DNA of 64,000 bases from Pseudomonadales bacterium (GTDB taxonomy: Bacteria > Pseudomonadota > Gammaproteobacteria > Pseudomonadales > Azotimanducaceae). The first letter of the stretch is position 1; each line of letters begins with the position of its first letter. The notes under the pieces were generated by a model. It had not been told where the DNA came from. It ran no database searches and worked only from the letters and a program-made list of their open reading frames with translations. Shown piece by piece: positions 1 to 7,678 of the stretch. A program made the position numbers and the translations under genes. The stretch is from positions 52,175 through 116,174 of the forward strand of contig JANQPF010000012.1 in assembly GCA_028285415.1 (NCBI GenBank), read 5' to 3'.

Positions 1-405
1 TCGCTGGCCCGTCACGTCCGTGTTGACCTCCATGTTCATGCCATGGGCTTCGATGGTCATCTTGTTTTTCAGCTTGAAGCTGGAGCTGGTGTATGAGCCT
101 GACCCCACCATTCTTGCGGTGCCGCCTTCATCCAGCGTGCAGCTCATTTCCATGGCAATGTTGCCGTTGTCGACGTCATAGCTGATGAGATCGCATTCCT
201 GCCCGGGCTGCTGCTGCATCCACGCTTCCGGATTATCGATGAACTGGTTTTCCTTGATGCACTCCTGCGTCTCGGTGGTCCGTGCCACAGGCATCATCTT
301 GCTGGTCACCTGACCGGTGATTTTGTAGAGACCGGGTTCCGGGAAATCCTCGGCTACCGCGGTCACCGCCATCAGCGCTATCCCTGCTGCCAGAACTTTT
401 CTCAT
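1..405 (-). CDS. DUF3617-type secreted protein (3' end outside window)
   Basis: Reading the minus strand from the ATG at 405 gives an open frame of 135 codons that leaves the window without a stop. It begins MRKVLAAGIALMAVTAVAED, a short Sec signal peptide, and continues with FPEPGLYKITGQV and a Cys-containing ECIKE segment followed by GQECDL and MEMSCTL. A secreted domain opening with 'PGLYKITGQV' and paired cysteines is the pattern of DUF3617 proteins, whose function is unknown. The cysteines probably form periplasmic disulfides. The CMD-family gene downstream of its start lies on the same strand but with its own start. The call rests on motif memory, so the family name is likely but not certain. 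Confidence 0.75.
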   Translation of the reverse strand, partial: MRKVLAAGIALMAVTAVAEDFPEPGLYKITGQVTSKMMPVARTTETQECIKENQFIDNPEAWMQQQPGQECDLISYDVDNGNIAMEMSCTLDEGGTARMVGSGSYTSSSFKLKNKMTIEAHGMNMEVNTDVTGQR

Positions 406-489
406 GCCAATTGCCTTTTGCCGTGCGAGCGCTGAGCATAACATTCTAACGGTTCGGCAATTGTGAAAAATTTGCGGCGTTAGCGCAGC

Positions 490-1080
490 CTAGCGAACGA
501 CTACGGCTTCGTTTCCCCACGGCGAGACTTCCCCGGCCTCGTCGCGGAACGCGTCTGGCAGCTCATCGACCATGTGGAACGTTGCGGCCAGCCGACCGAA
601 ACCGACGAAAAAGGCGACTATCATGCCGAGCTCCACGATCTGCGGCTGCGTGAAGTGTCGTTTGAGTTCGTCATATATGGCGTCGTCGATCCGCAGATGA
701 TCCGTCGCCATGAGCTCGCCGAACTTGACTGCGGCCTTCTCGGCGTCGGTCAAATCGTCAGCCTCCTCCGGACGCTCCAGAGAACAGACGAGGTCTTCGG
801 TCAGACCGTCGTTGAGGGCGTCCGTGTAACGAATGGCCATGCAGCTGCGACACTGGTTGAAAAAGGCCACTCTGAGGCGCACGAGCTCCACGAGCTTTTC
901 GGGCAGCGTCCGGTTCACTTTGAGGCCGCCGGAAAACGCGGCGAGGCCTTTGACCAGCTCCGGCGTATGCGCAAAGTAACGCATGAGGCCCTGCTCGAGG
1001 TCCGTGAGCTGGTCCGGTTTGATCATGGCTTTCATCTCTTCCGGCCAGTCTTCGGCCTTGATCTGATCAATGCGTGCCAC
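490..1080 (-). CDS. Carboxymuconolactone decarboxylase / AhpD-like protein
   Basis: A 196-residue cytoplasmic protein with the CMD/AhpD signature: helices followed by RVAFFNQCRSCMAIRY, a CxxC redox pair, and a downstream LTDAEKAAVKF segment. AhpD-like proteins use this CxxC plus nearby Glu/His residues as a thiol peroxidase or reductant for peroxides. Many relatives of this length (peroxidase-related enzymes) have no assigned substrate. The start is a GTG preceded by GGAGAGA on the minus strand. It lies downstream of the acetyltransferase gene with a short gap and could share its transcript. The role in peroxide defence is inferred from the family only. Confidence 0.85.
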   Translation of the reverse strand: MARIDQIKAEDWPEEMKAMIKPDQLTDLEQGLMRYFAHTPELVKGLAAFSGGLKVNRTLPEKLVELVRLRVAFFNQCRSCMAIRYTDALNDGLTEDLVCSLERPEEADDLTDAEKAAVKFGELMATDHLRIDDAIYDELKRHFTQPQIVELGMIVAFFVGFGRLAATFHMVDELPDAFRDEAGEVSPWGNEAVVVR

Positions 1081-1116
1081 TTGGTCTCTCCCTGTCAGAC
1101 GTTTGCAACCGCTAGC

Positions 1117-1506
1117 TTACTCCGGGATCAGGTCAAAACGTAAGGCGCTCTTGTCCGGCACGAATCCCATGCGATCGAAAAGTCGGCTACCGCCCGCGCC
1201 CGGCAGGAGCAGGTGACGCGCGCCTTTGGACTCAGCCACGCCAATGGCATGACCGACAACCCAACCGCCAAGCCCCTGCCGACGATGCGCCGGGTCCACC
1301 ACCACACCGTGCAGGCAGAACGTCAGTTCCGTACCCCGGTCCATGGCGTAGCAGGCCACGATCACCTCGTTGATCTTGGCAATGCGCAGCATCGAGGCTT
1401 CGAGCCACCGCGTGATGCAGGCTTCGTCAGCGCCTGCCTGCCAGAGCAGATCTTCCGGAAACTCGTTCGGATACGGCTTGAACATGCTGACTTCGCGGAA
1501 GTTCAC
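1117..1506 (-). CDS. GNAT family N-acetyltransferase
   Basis: A 129-residue single-domain acetyltransferase. The acetyl-CoA binding motif A is visible as VVDPAHRRQGLGGWVVGHAI, with the R/Q-x-x-G-x-G/A core, followed by the C-terminal FDRMGFVPD strand typical of GNATs. The substrate cannot be read from the sequence. The GTG start at 1506 overlaps the TGA of the upstream gene as GTGA, so the two genes are probably translationally coupled. An ATG seven codons further in (1485) is an alternative start. Confidence 0.85.
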   Translation of the reverse strand: MNFREVSMFKPYPNEFPEDLLWQAGADEACITRWLEASMLRIAKINEVIVACYAMDRGTELTFCLHGVVVDPAHRRQGLGGWVVGHAIGVAESKGARHLLLPGAGGSRLFDRMGFVPDKSALRFDLIPE

Positions 1507-1961
1507 GACGTGCGTTCCCCGCTCTCGAAGAGACGGCGCCAGCCCCGCTTGACGCGTTCCACCAGCGGCGTGGCCGGCGTGCCACCGTGATACGCCCGGC
1601 TGATGAGCCCGGCAATCTCAGCGTAGCTGCGCCAGTTGTCCTCGACGCGATAAGGATCACCCGCAAAGCAGCCGGTGAATTCATCCAGGTAGAGTGGGTA
1701 GTAGCGGTCGAGGAAAGCCTGCCCTGCCGCGGTGAACATGTCCCTGCGCAGCGCACCGCCACAGGCAATCAACAGCTCACTGCCACGCGCTTCCTCGACG
1801 CGTAAACGCAAAAGCAGCGTCTCGTGCTCACGGCTCACCGCTTCGCTCAAGAGATGGTGCCGCGCGCACCAGGCAAGCAGCATTCCCATGGGTACGCTGG
1901 CGCGAGCAATGTCTCCGGCTTGCGGCAGATGCCGGTCGAGCTCGTCGTAGATTTCGCTCAC
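1503..1961 (-). CDS. DUF7832-like small protein
   Basis: A 152-residue protein beginning VSEIYDELDRHLP. It contains VPMGMLLAWCARHHLL and a later RYYPLYLDEFTGCF stretch. The pattern of an aromatic-acidic N-terminus, a GMxLAW helix, RGSELL, and a YY..YL.EF block resembles DUF7832 proteins, some of which are associated with polymorphic toxin immunity. I hold this only as a resemblance. A longer frame from a TTG at 1994 exists. The GTG at 1961 is preferred because it overlaps the preceding stop as GTGA, the same junction used at its other end. No function is proposed. Confidence 0.6.
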   Translation of the reverse strand: MSEIYDELDRHLPQAGDIARASVPMGMLLAWCARHHLLSEAVSREHETLLLRLRVEEARGSELLIACGGALRRDMFTAAGQAFLDRYYPLYLDEFTGCFAGDPYRVEDNWRSYAEIAGLISRAYHGGTPATPLVERVKRGWRRLFESGERTS

Positions 1962-2410
1962 GGCGCGAAGCTTGAGCGGGCGCGGATTCCCCAACCGTCA
2001 GCGACGCGCTGCACGATGTAGAGCGAATTGAAGGTGACGTAGCGCTCGCCGTTGGGACGGAAGCGAGAGAAGACCACCTTGAAGTGCACTTTGTCCGGCC
2101 CGGCCTGAATGACTTCGATGCTGTCCCACTCGCTGTGGCCCCAGTTGTTCATTCGCGCAAACTCATCCATGTCCGTGGCCGCCACGAACGCGTCCTTGTC
2201 CTCGTGTACCACAACCTCGCCGCTTGCAATGCGCACGTGGGGGAAAGCCAGCGTATCAGCCCAGCGCGCCTCGTCCCGCGCGTTGAAAGCCGCGATGAAC
2301 TCATCCATGACCGCCTGCGCGGCGGTAATACTGCGGCTGGCGTCGCCATCCGCCGCGTGGGCAGCGGACAAACCCAGGAGCGTGCAGAACAATAGGACAG
2401 TTTTTCGCAT
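1958..2410 (-). CDS. Secreted NTF2/SnoaL-like protein
   Basis: A 150-residue protein starting at the ATG at 2410 with a clear signal peptide (MRKTVLLFCTLLGLSAAHAA). The mature part AAQAVMDEFIAAFNARDEARWADTLAFPHVR is the first helix and strand of the NTF2-like cone fold. It is followed by VHFKVVFSRFRPNGE and a terminal YIVQRVADGWGIRAR strand, so the domain is complete at about 125 residues. The ligand is unknown. An in-frame extension upstream to 2455 would bury the signal peptide and is rejected as a start. It is the first gene of the coupled minus-strand run 1117-2410. Confidence 0.8.
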   Translation of the reverse strand: MRKTVLLFCTLLGLSAAHAADGDASRSITAAQAVMDEFIAAFNARDEARWADTLAFPHVRIASGEVVVHEDKDAFVAATDMDEFARMNNWGHSEWDSIEVIQAGPDKVHFKVVFSRFRPNGERYVTFNSLYIVQRVADGWGIRARSSFAP

Positions 2411-2499
2411 GGCAAGCTTCTCGTGGAAAATCAGGCACCGGGAGCATATCCTCAATCGCCTAGACCAGATAGCTTTGAGACAGCACTGAGGACAAACGG

Positions 2500-3186
2500 A
2501 TGCGCAAACTCAACCTGCTCCATATCGCAACCGCAGTCACGCTCCTGACCAGCGCGCTGGCCGCGGACGTCAACGCCGCCGGCAGCGGCGGCGGCAGCTC
2601 CACGCCGAGCTACAACACCGGCGGACGCGCCCTGAGTCCGGAACAGCAGTCCGACAAAGCTTTCCGCTCGGGGCTGAAGCAGCGCGACCGCGCGCTCAAA
2701 CAGGAGGAAAAGGCGGCTCGCGCCAAGTCCGAAAAGGCTCGCGACAAGGCGTTGGCCAAGGCGCAGAAAGCCTATGCAAAAGCGATTGAGAAGCAGGGTG
2801 AAGCGCTGCAGCTCAATCCGCAGAACTACAAAGCCGCCAACGAGCTCGGCTTTGCATTGCGTAAAACCGGCGATTACCGCAAAGCCATCGGCGCGTACAA
2901 CTACGCGCTGCAGATCAACCCGAGCTATCACGAGGCCACCGAGTATCGGGGTGAGGCGTTTCTGGCGCTCGGGATGTTCGAGCAGACCAAACGCTCTTAT
3001 ATGGTGCTGTTCCGCGAAGACCGCGCGCTGGCGGCGCAGCTGATGAGCCGAATCGATGAATGGATCGCGGCGCAGGACGATGCGCTCGACGAAGACCAGA
3101 CCGCCTTCGTTGCCTGGGTGGACGAACGCAAGCGCGTCGCCCAGATCACCAACGATCTCTCCATGAACAATACCCGCGCTTGGTAA
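2500..3186 (+). CDS. Secreted TPR-repeat protein
   Basis: A 228-residue exported protein. A signal peptide (residues 1 to about 27) is followed by a Gly/Ser-rich linker (SGGGSST), a Lys/Glu-rich helix likely to form a coiled coil (about 60-100), and TPR-like repeats around KAIEKQGEALQLNPQNYKAANELG and GDYRKAIGAYNYALQINP, each with the usual Ala/Pro spacing. A third degenerate repeat follows. TPRs mediate protein contacts, so it is probably a periplasmic adaptor. The start has the SD-like GAGGAC. Its TAA overlaps the TTG start of the di-heme enzyme, so the two gene products are probably made together and may interact. Confidence 0.85.
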   Translation: MRKLNLLHIATAVTLLTSALAADVNAAGSGGGSSTPSYNTGGRALSPEQQSDKAFRSGLKQRDRALKQEEKAARAKSEKARDKALAKAQKAYAKAIEKQGEALQLNPQNYKAANELGFALRKTGDYRKAIGAYNYALQINPSYHEATEYRGEAFLALGMFEQTKRSYMVLFREDRALAAQLMSRIDEWIAAQDDALDEDQTAFVAWVDERKRVAQITNDLSMNNTRAW

Positions 3187-4097
3187 AGCCGACCCGCTGG
3201 TGGCTCGCCGCCACGGTGTGCATGGCCATGGCGGCGGGGGCGGACGAGACGCTCTGGGGACATCATCCACCGCCGCTCATACCCACCGACAACGCGTTGA
3301 CCGCGGCCAGAATTTCACTCGGGCAGAGGCTCTTTCACGACCCCGCGCTGTCAGTCAACGGTTCCACCAGCTGCGCGACCTGCCATCAGCCTGAACGACA
3401 CTTCACCGACGGGCGACCGCGTGCAATTGGCGCGTTGGGGGACGAGCACCCGCACAATACGCCAACGCTTTACAACACGGCATACAACGCAAGTTTCGGC
3501 TGGCGGGACGAGGGGCTGACGAGCCTCGAGTCCCAGCACCGGGTGCCGCTGTTCAATCAGACGCCCGTGGAGATGGGCTATGAGGATGAGTTTGCCGAAC
3601 GGCTCGCCGCTGACCCGACCTACGTCAACGCGTTCGCTGCTGCCTACGGAATGCCCATCACAACGGCGCGCATCATCAACGCCCTGGCGAGCTACGTGCG
3701 CACGCTGACGCCGCCCGAAACGGCCTTCGACCGTTACCTCTTCTACGATGAGCCGCTGGATGCGACGGCCAGGAACGGCATGACGCTGTTCTTCTCCGAG
3801 CGCCTCGGCTGCGGCTCGTGCCATGCCGCTTTTACCCTATCGGGTCCCATCCATCACGGGGATCTGCGCGCCGAGCCGGTGTTTCACGTCACCGCGGTTG
3901 GCGGATCCGGTACCGCCTTTCGTGCGCCGACGCTTCGTGCCGTGCAGCACACCGCGCCTTATATGCATGACGGGAGTCTCGCGACGCTGGAAGACGTTAT
4001 CCGCCACTACGAGACGACCGACGCCGAGCGCGTACCGGAGTTTGTGCTCAGCCGGACGGAACGAAGCGCCCTCGCTGCGTTTCTACGGACGCTTTGA
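3180..4097 (+). CDS. MbnH/MauG-like di-heme cytochrome c peroxidase family protein
   Basis: A 305-residue periplasmic enzyme with a signal peptide (MVKPTRWWLAATVCMAMAAG) and two c-type heme motifs, CATCH and CGSCH. The stretch LGQRLFHDPALSVNG before heme 1, FTDGR after it, LTSLESQ, and APYMHDGSLATLEDVI near the C-terminus match MbnH-family di-heme enzymes of the cytochrome c peroxidase/MauG superfamily. MbnH oxidises a tryptophan in its partner MbnP, while other members reduce peroxide. The best start is a TTG overlapping the stop of the TPR gene; longer upstream readings lack a signal sequence. No MbnP homologue is adjacent, so the substrate is unknown and the TPR protein is the obvious candidate partner. 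Confidence 0.88.
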   Translation: MVKPTRWWLAATVCMAMAAGADETLWGHHPPPLIPTDNALTAARISLGQRLFHDPALSVNGSTSCATCHQPERHFTDGRPRAIGALGDEHPHNTPTLYNTAYNASFGWRDEGLTSLESQHRVPLFNQTPVEMGYEDEFAERLAADPTYVNAFAAAYGMPITTARIINALASYVRTLTPPETAFDRYLFYDEPLDATARNGMTLFFSERLGCGSCHAAFTLSGPIHHGDLRAEPVFHVTAVGGSGTAFRAPTLRAVQHTAPYMHDGSLATLEDVIRHYETTDAERVPEFVLSRTERSALAAFLRTL

Positions 4098-4099
4098 AA

Positions 4100-5971
4100 T
4101 CAGGCTGCTTCGCCACGCAAGAGCTCAACCTCACTCTGCAGCTTTTCCGCACTTACCGCATCCGGCGCCACCGCACGCCCGGCAATGACTTTGACCCGGC
4201 TCCAGAACCGGCTGGGATTTTTGAAGACGCCGCCCGCGTGGCTGAAGAAGCTGCCCCATAGACCCTGCAGCGCCATCGGAATGACCGGCACCGGACTTTC
4301 TTCGACGATGCGCTCGACGCCGCGGCGGAACTGAGCAATATCGCCATCGCGAGTCAGCGCGCCTTCCGGAAATATGCAGAGGAGGTCGCCCGCTTCGAGC
4401 GCCTCGCGGATCGACGCGAAGGCAGCATCGTGGGCCGCTTTATCTTCCTTCTCCGACTGGATGGGAATGGCGCCGCCGGCTCGGAACACAAAATTGAGCA
4501 CCGGAATGTCGTAGATCGGCTTGAACATGATGAAGCGGATCGGGCGCTTGACCGCGCCGGCCAGCAGCAGCGCGTCGACGTACGTCACGTGGTTACAGAC
4601 GATGAGCGCGCCACCCTCTTCGGGAATTTCCTCCAACCCTTCCTGCTGCACGCGGTACATCGTGTGGCTCAGCATCCAGACGAGGAAGCGCATGGCAAAT
4701 TCCGGCACCTGGTTGAAGATGAAGACAGCAACGGCAATGTTCATCAGGATCACGGTGAGCATGAAGTCCGGGATGGACATGCCGACGACACCCAGGCAGA
4801 CGATGGCAAGACCCGCCCCCGCCACCATGAACAACGCGTTCATGACGTTGTTCGCCGCGATGATCCGCGCCCGCCGCGCTTCCGGCGTCCGGGTCTGGAT
4901 CAGCGCGTAGAGCGGCACGATGAAGAGCCCGCCAAAGAAACCGATCAGACCCATGTCGATGAGCACGCGCAGCGCGCCATCGGTAGCCAGAAAGGCCAGC
5001 CACTCGCGCTCCGCACCGCCGGCCAGGGCATGAATGGCAAAGTAAAGGTCGGTACCCGCAACGCTCAAACCGAGCGCACCCAGCGGCACAATGCCAATTT
5101 CCACCTTGTGGCCGGACAGTCGTTCGCACGTGAGCGACCCGATTGCCACCGCAATCGTGAAGACCGAAAGAATCAGCGTCACCACCGTGGTGCCGCCGTG
5201 GAGATACGTTTTCGTGAGATTCGGAATCTGCGCCAGCACCACCGATCCGAGCAGCCAGAACCAGGAAATGCCCAGCACCGAGAGAAACACCGAGCGATTT
5301 TCCCGCGCGTCGCGCATCATCTGCCAGGTTGCTGACAGCGGATTCCAGTCGATCCTGAGACCCGGATCGGTTGCCGGGCAATCGGGGATAAAGCGGCTGG
5401 CGAAATAGCCAACCAGGGCGACGCTGACAACCAATACCGTCAACCAGAGATCAACCTCCGGCTGCGCTGCGATCACACCGCCAACGATGGTGCCGAGCAG
5501 GATGGCGACGAACGTGCCCATCTCTATTTGCGCGTTGCCACCCACCAGCTCCGATTCGTCGAGCTGCTGGGGCAGGATGGAGAACTTGAGCGGCCCGAAA
5601 AAAGTGGACTGCACGCCGAGCAGGAAGAGCACCGCCAGCATGGCGTAAACGTTGCCGAGGTAGACGGCAATGCCGCCGAAGAGGGCAATGACCACCTCCA
5701 TCACCTTGATGACGCGCACGAGCTGAGACTTTTCGAGCTTGTCGGCAATCTGGCCGGCGGTCGCGGAAAAGATGAAAAACGGCAGAATGAAGAGACCAGC
5801 CGCCAGATTGACGAACGTGTCGGTCGTCTCCGCCGCGACGAGCCCGCCGTAGACGAAAATCAGCACCAGCGCCTGCTTGAAGACGTTGTCGTTGAACGCA
5901 CCCAGAAACTGCGTGTGAAAGAGCGCCGCGAAACGGCGTTGGCTGAGGAGTCCGAATTGGGATGTGCTCAT
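4100..5971 (-). CDS. LplT-like MFS transporter fused to PlsC-type acyltransferase
   Basis: A 623-residue inner-membrane fusion. Residues about 10-420 form a 12-helix MFS domain beginning RRFAALFHTQFLGAFNDNVFK, the LplT lysophospholipid flippase signature. Residues about 430-615 are a 1-acylglycerol-3-phosphate acyltransferase domain with the catalytic NHVTYVD (HxxxxD) box and a FPEGALTR motif. In larger relatives this pair is followed by an acyl-ACP synthetase (Aas) domain. Here the protein ends after the acyltransferase, so the acyl donor must be supplied separately. The likely role is uptake and re-acylation of lysophospholipids. A repeat-rich operator-like region lies 32-95 bp upstream of the start. 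Confidence 0.9.
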   Translation of the reverse strand: MSTSQFGLLSQRRFAALFHTQFLGAFNDNVFKQALVLIFVYGGLVAAETTDTFVNLAAGLFILPFFIFSATAGQIADKLEKSQLVRVIKVMEVVIALFGGIAVYLGNVYAMLAVLFLLGVQSTFFGPLKFSILPQQLDESELVGGNAQIEMGTFVAILLGTIVGGVIAAQPEVDLWLTVLVVSVALVGYFASRFIPDCPATDPGLRIDWNPLSATWQMMRDARENRSVFLSVLGISWFWLLGSVVLAQIPNLTKTYLHGGTTVVTLILSVFTIAVAIGSLTCERLSGHKVEIGIVPLGALGLSVAGTDLYFAIHALAGGAEREWLAFLATDGALRVLIDMGLIGFFGGLFIVPLYALIQTRTPEARRARIIAANNVMNALFMVAGAGLAIVCLGVVGMSIPDFMLTVILMNIAVAVFIFNQVPEFAMRFLVWMLSHTMYRVQQEGLEEIPEEGGALIVCNHVTYVDALLLAGAVKRPIRFIMFKPIYDIPVLNFVFRAGGAIPIQSEKEDKAAHDAAFASIREALEAGDLLCIFPEGALTRDGDIAQFRRGVERIVEESPVPVIPMALQGLWGSFFSHAGGVFKNPSRFWSRVKVIAGRAVAPDAVSAEKLQSEVELLRGEAA

Positions 5972-6002
5972 CTGCTCATCATCCTTGTTGCAATGTCCGC
6001 CC

Positions 6003-6065
6003 AGTATCCTTTAAAGCCCTTTTTGTGCACACAGACTGCACAAAAGTATCGTTTAAAGATACTTT
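6003..6065. promoter_or_regulatory. Operator-like repeats upstream of the lplT-acyltransferase gene
   Basis: Two direct repeats, AGTATCCTTTAAAG (6003-6016) and AGTATCGTTTAAAG (6045-6058), differ at one base and are 42 bp apart, four helical turns. The second is part of a perfect inverted repeat, AAAGTATC / GATACTTT (6043-6050 and 6058-6065). Between them lies GTGCA-N7-TGCAC (6025-6041). The block sits between the TauD-like gene and the start of the transporter fusion and is AT-rich against its surroundings. It may be a repressor operator. A terminator role for the palindrome is less likely because no clear T-run follows on the minus strand. Confidence 0.5.
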
Positions 6066-6073
6066 CAGGCGTA

Positions 6074-6898
6074 TCAAGCGGTTCGCTCGCCTTCGATGGT
6101 CACCCGGTGCAACCGCCGGGGTTGCGGAAAATAGTCATTCACCGGCTTGTGCTGCGTCGCACGATTATCCCAGATTGCCAGCGTATCGGGCTGCCAAACG
6201 AGTCGCACCGTGAACTCCGGCGTCACGATGTGATCGTAGAGGAAAGCCAGCAGTCGCCGGCTCTCGAGCGGCGTCAGATCCTCGATGTGGGTGGTAAAGA
6301 GCGCATTGACATACAGGGACTTCGCACCCGTTTCCGGATGGGTACGCACCACCGGGTGCGTCACCGGCGGGTTGGCGGCAATCGCATCCGCCAGCCGCTC
6401 TGCTCCACCCGGCTCAGCGAGGCTTTCGGCAAAACCGTGACGAAAATCGTGCACGGCGGTGAGACCATCAAGCAGCGCTTTAAGCGGCTCGGACAACGCC
6501 TCATATGCCGCCGTGCTGCTCGCCCACAACGTATCCCCGCCGTATTCGGGAATGACCTGCCCGTGCAGGAGGGTGAAGCTCGGCGGCGTCGCGCTGAAGC
6601 TCATATCCGAATGCCAGACTTCGATCTTCGACGGCGCCTCCGGCGTGCTTTCAAGCACCTGCACCTTGGGCGCGTCAGTGGCGGTAGCGTAAGCGCCGTG
6701 GGGCAAAACGGTGCCGAATCGCTCGGCAAAGTCCTGAAATACGGATGGCGCAACCTTCTGATTGCGGAAAAACAGAACCTCATGCTGCACCGCGAGCTGG
6801 CGGATGTCCTCATAGAGCGCGTCCGATTCGAGAATGTGCTCGAGTGCCACGCCGTCGATATGGGCGCCCAGGGCACCGCCCGCTTTCCTGACTTCCAC
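6074..6898 (-). CDS. TauD/TfdA family Fe(II)/2-oxoglutarate dioxygenase
   Basis: A 274-residue non-heme iron oxygenase. The iron facial triad is visible as WHSDMSF (His96, Asp98) and the distal His in NRATQHKPV (about residue 250), followed by the 2-oxoglutarate-binding Arg in RRLHRVTIEG. The N-terminus ALGAHIDGVAL and the VLFFRNQ strand are typical of the TauD/TfdA group, which hydroxylates taurine, 2,4-D, alkyl sulfates and similar small acids. The native substrate cannot be told. The start is a GTG preceded by GGGAG. It is divergent from the aldolase-mtnA pair across a 126-bp gap. Confidence 0.92.
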   Translation of the reverse strand: MEVRKAGGALGAHIDGVALEHILESDALYEDIRQLAVQHEVLFFRNQKVAPSVFQDFAERFGTVLPHGAYATATDAPKVQVLESTPEAPSKIEVWHSDMSFSATPPSFTLLHGQVIPEYGGDTLWASSTAAYEALSEPLKALLDGLTAVHDFRHGFAESLAEPGGAERLADAIAANPPVTHPVVRTHPETGAKSLYVNALFTTHIEDLTPLESRRLLAFLYDHIVTPEFTVRLVWQPDTLAIWDNRATQHKPVNDYFPQPRRLHRVTIEGERTA

Positions 6899-7024
6899 GA
6901 CGCTTTCTGCTCCCGTGATCGCTGCTGGAGCCCTATTTTAATGACGAAACACCAGCCGGTGCTATGCCTCGCGCCGGCACCCTGGCATGCTTGTCGCGCT
7001 TCGATCGCATAAGGAATTCAGCTG

Positions 7025-7678
7025 GTGGCTGAGCTCGAAGGAACCATTCAGTTTGCCTACGAATTGACCCCGGACGACGACGACAAGCTGCCGGCCGATG
7101 TCTTTGCCGACTTGAGCGCCTGGCGCTCGCTGCTCTTTGATCTCAAGCTCCTCGGCCAGCTTCCCGACCGCTATCAGGGTTACGGTTTCGGCAACCTGAG
7201 CGTGCGCCCCGACGAGACTGAAACGTTCATCATCACCGCCAGCCAGACGAGCGGCGAGATGAGCCTACTGCACGAGCACCTCGTCCGCGTCACCCACTGC
7301 AATCTGGAGCGCTTCTGGGTTGACGCGAGCGGCAGCGAGCCGCCTTCGTCAGAATCCATGACCCATGCGATGATCTATCAGGCGGACCCCCGCATACGCT
7401 GCGTCTTTCACGTGCATTGTCCGGACATGTGGGGTTATCGAACGCTCTTGAAGCTGCCCCAGACTCCGGTGGACGTGCCGTACGGCTCGCCGGCCATGGT
7501 CGCCGCGGTACGTGACCTGCTGGAGGCGTATCAGTCGCGGCCCCTCATTTTTGCCACCGCCGGTCACGAAGACGGCATCTTCGCCTGCGGGCACAATCCG
7601 CGTGAGTGCGGGGCGCTCTTACTCACCCACCTCGCCCGGGCGCGGGCGTGCAAGCTGAAAGAAGGGGCCGCGTCGTGA
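7025..7678 (+). CDS. Class II aldolase/adducin family protein
   Basis: A 217-residue member of the class II aldolase fold. The N-terminal YGFGNLSVR phosphate loop and the zinc site VFHVHCPD (HxH) are visible, with a candidate acid (Glu) upstream in SSESMTHAMI. Family members are fuculose/rhamnulose phosphate aldolases and methylthioribulose-1-phosphate dehydratase (MtnB). Its TGA overlaps the GTG of mtnA as GTGA. An MtnB or an Ald2-type aldolase role on the product of MtnA therefore fits, and I cannot separate the two. The GTG start at 7025 is the first in frame. Confidence 0.8.
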   Translation: MAELEGTIQFAYELTPDDDDKLPADVFADLSAWRSLLFDLKLLGQLPDRYQGYGFGNLSVRPDETETFIITASQTSGEMSLLHEHLVRVTHCNLERFWVDASGSEPPSSESMTHAMIYQADPRIRCVFHVHCPDMWGYRTLLKLPQTPVDVPYGSPAMVAAVRDLLEAYQSRPLIFATAGHEDGIFACGHNPRECGALLLTHLARARACKLKEGAAS

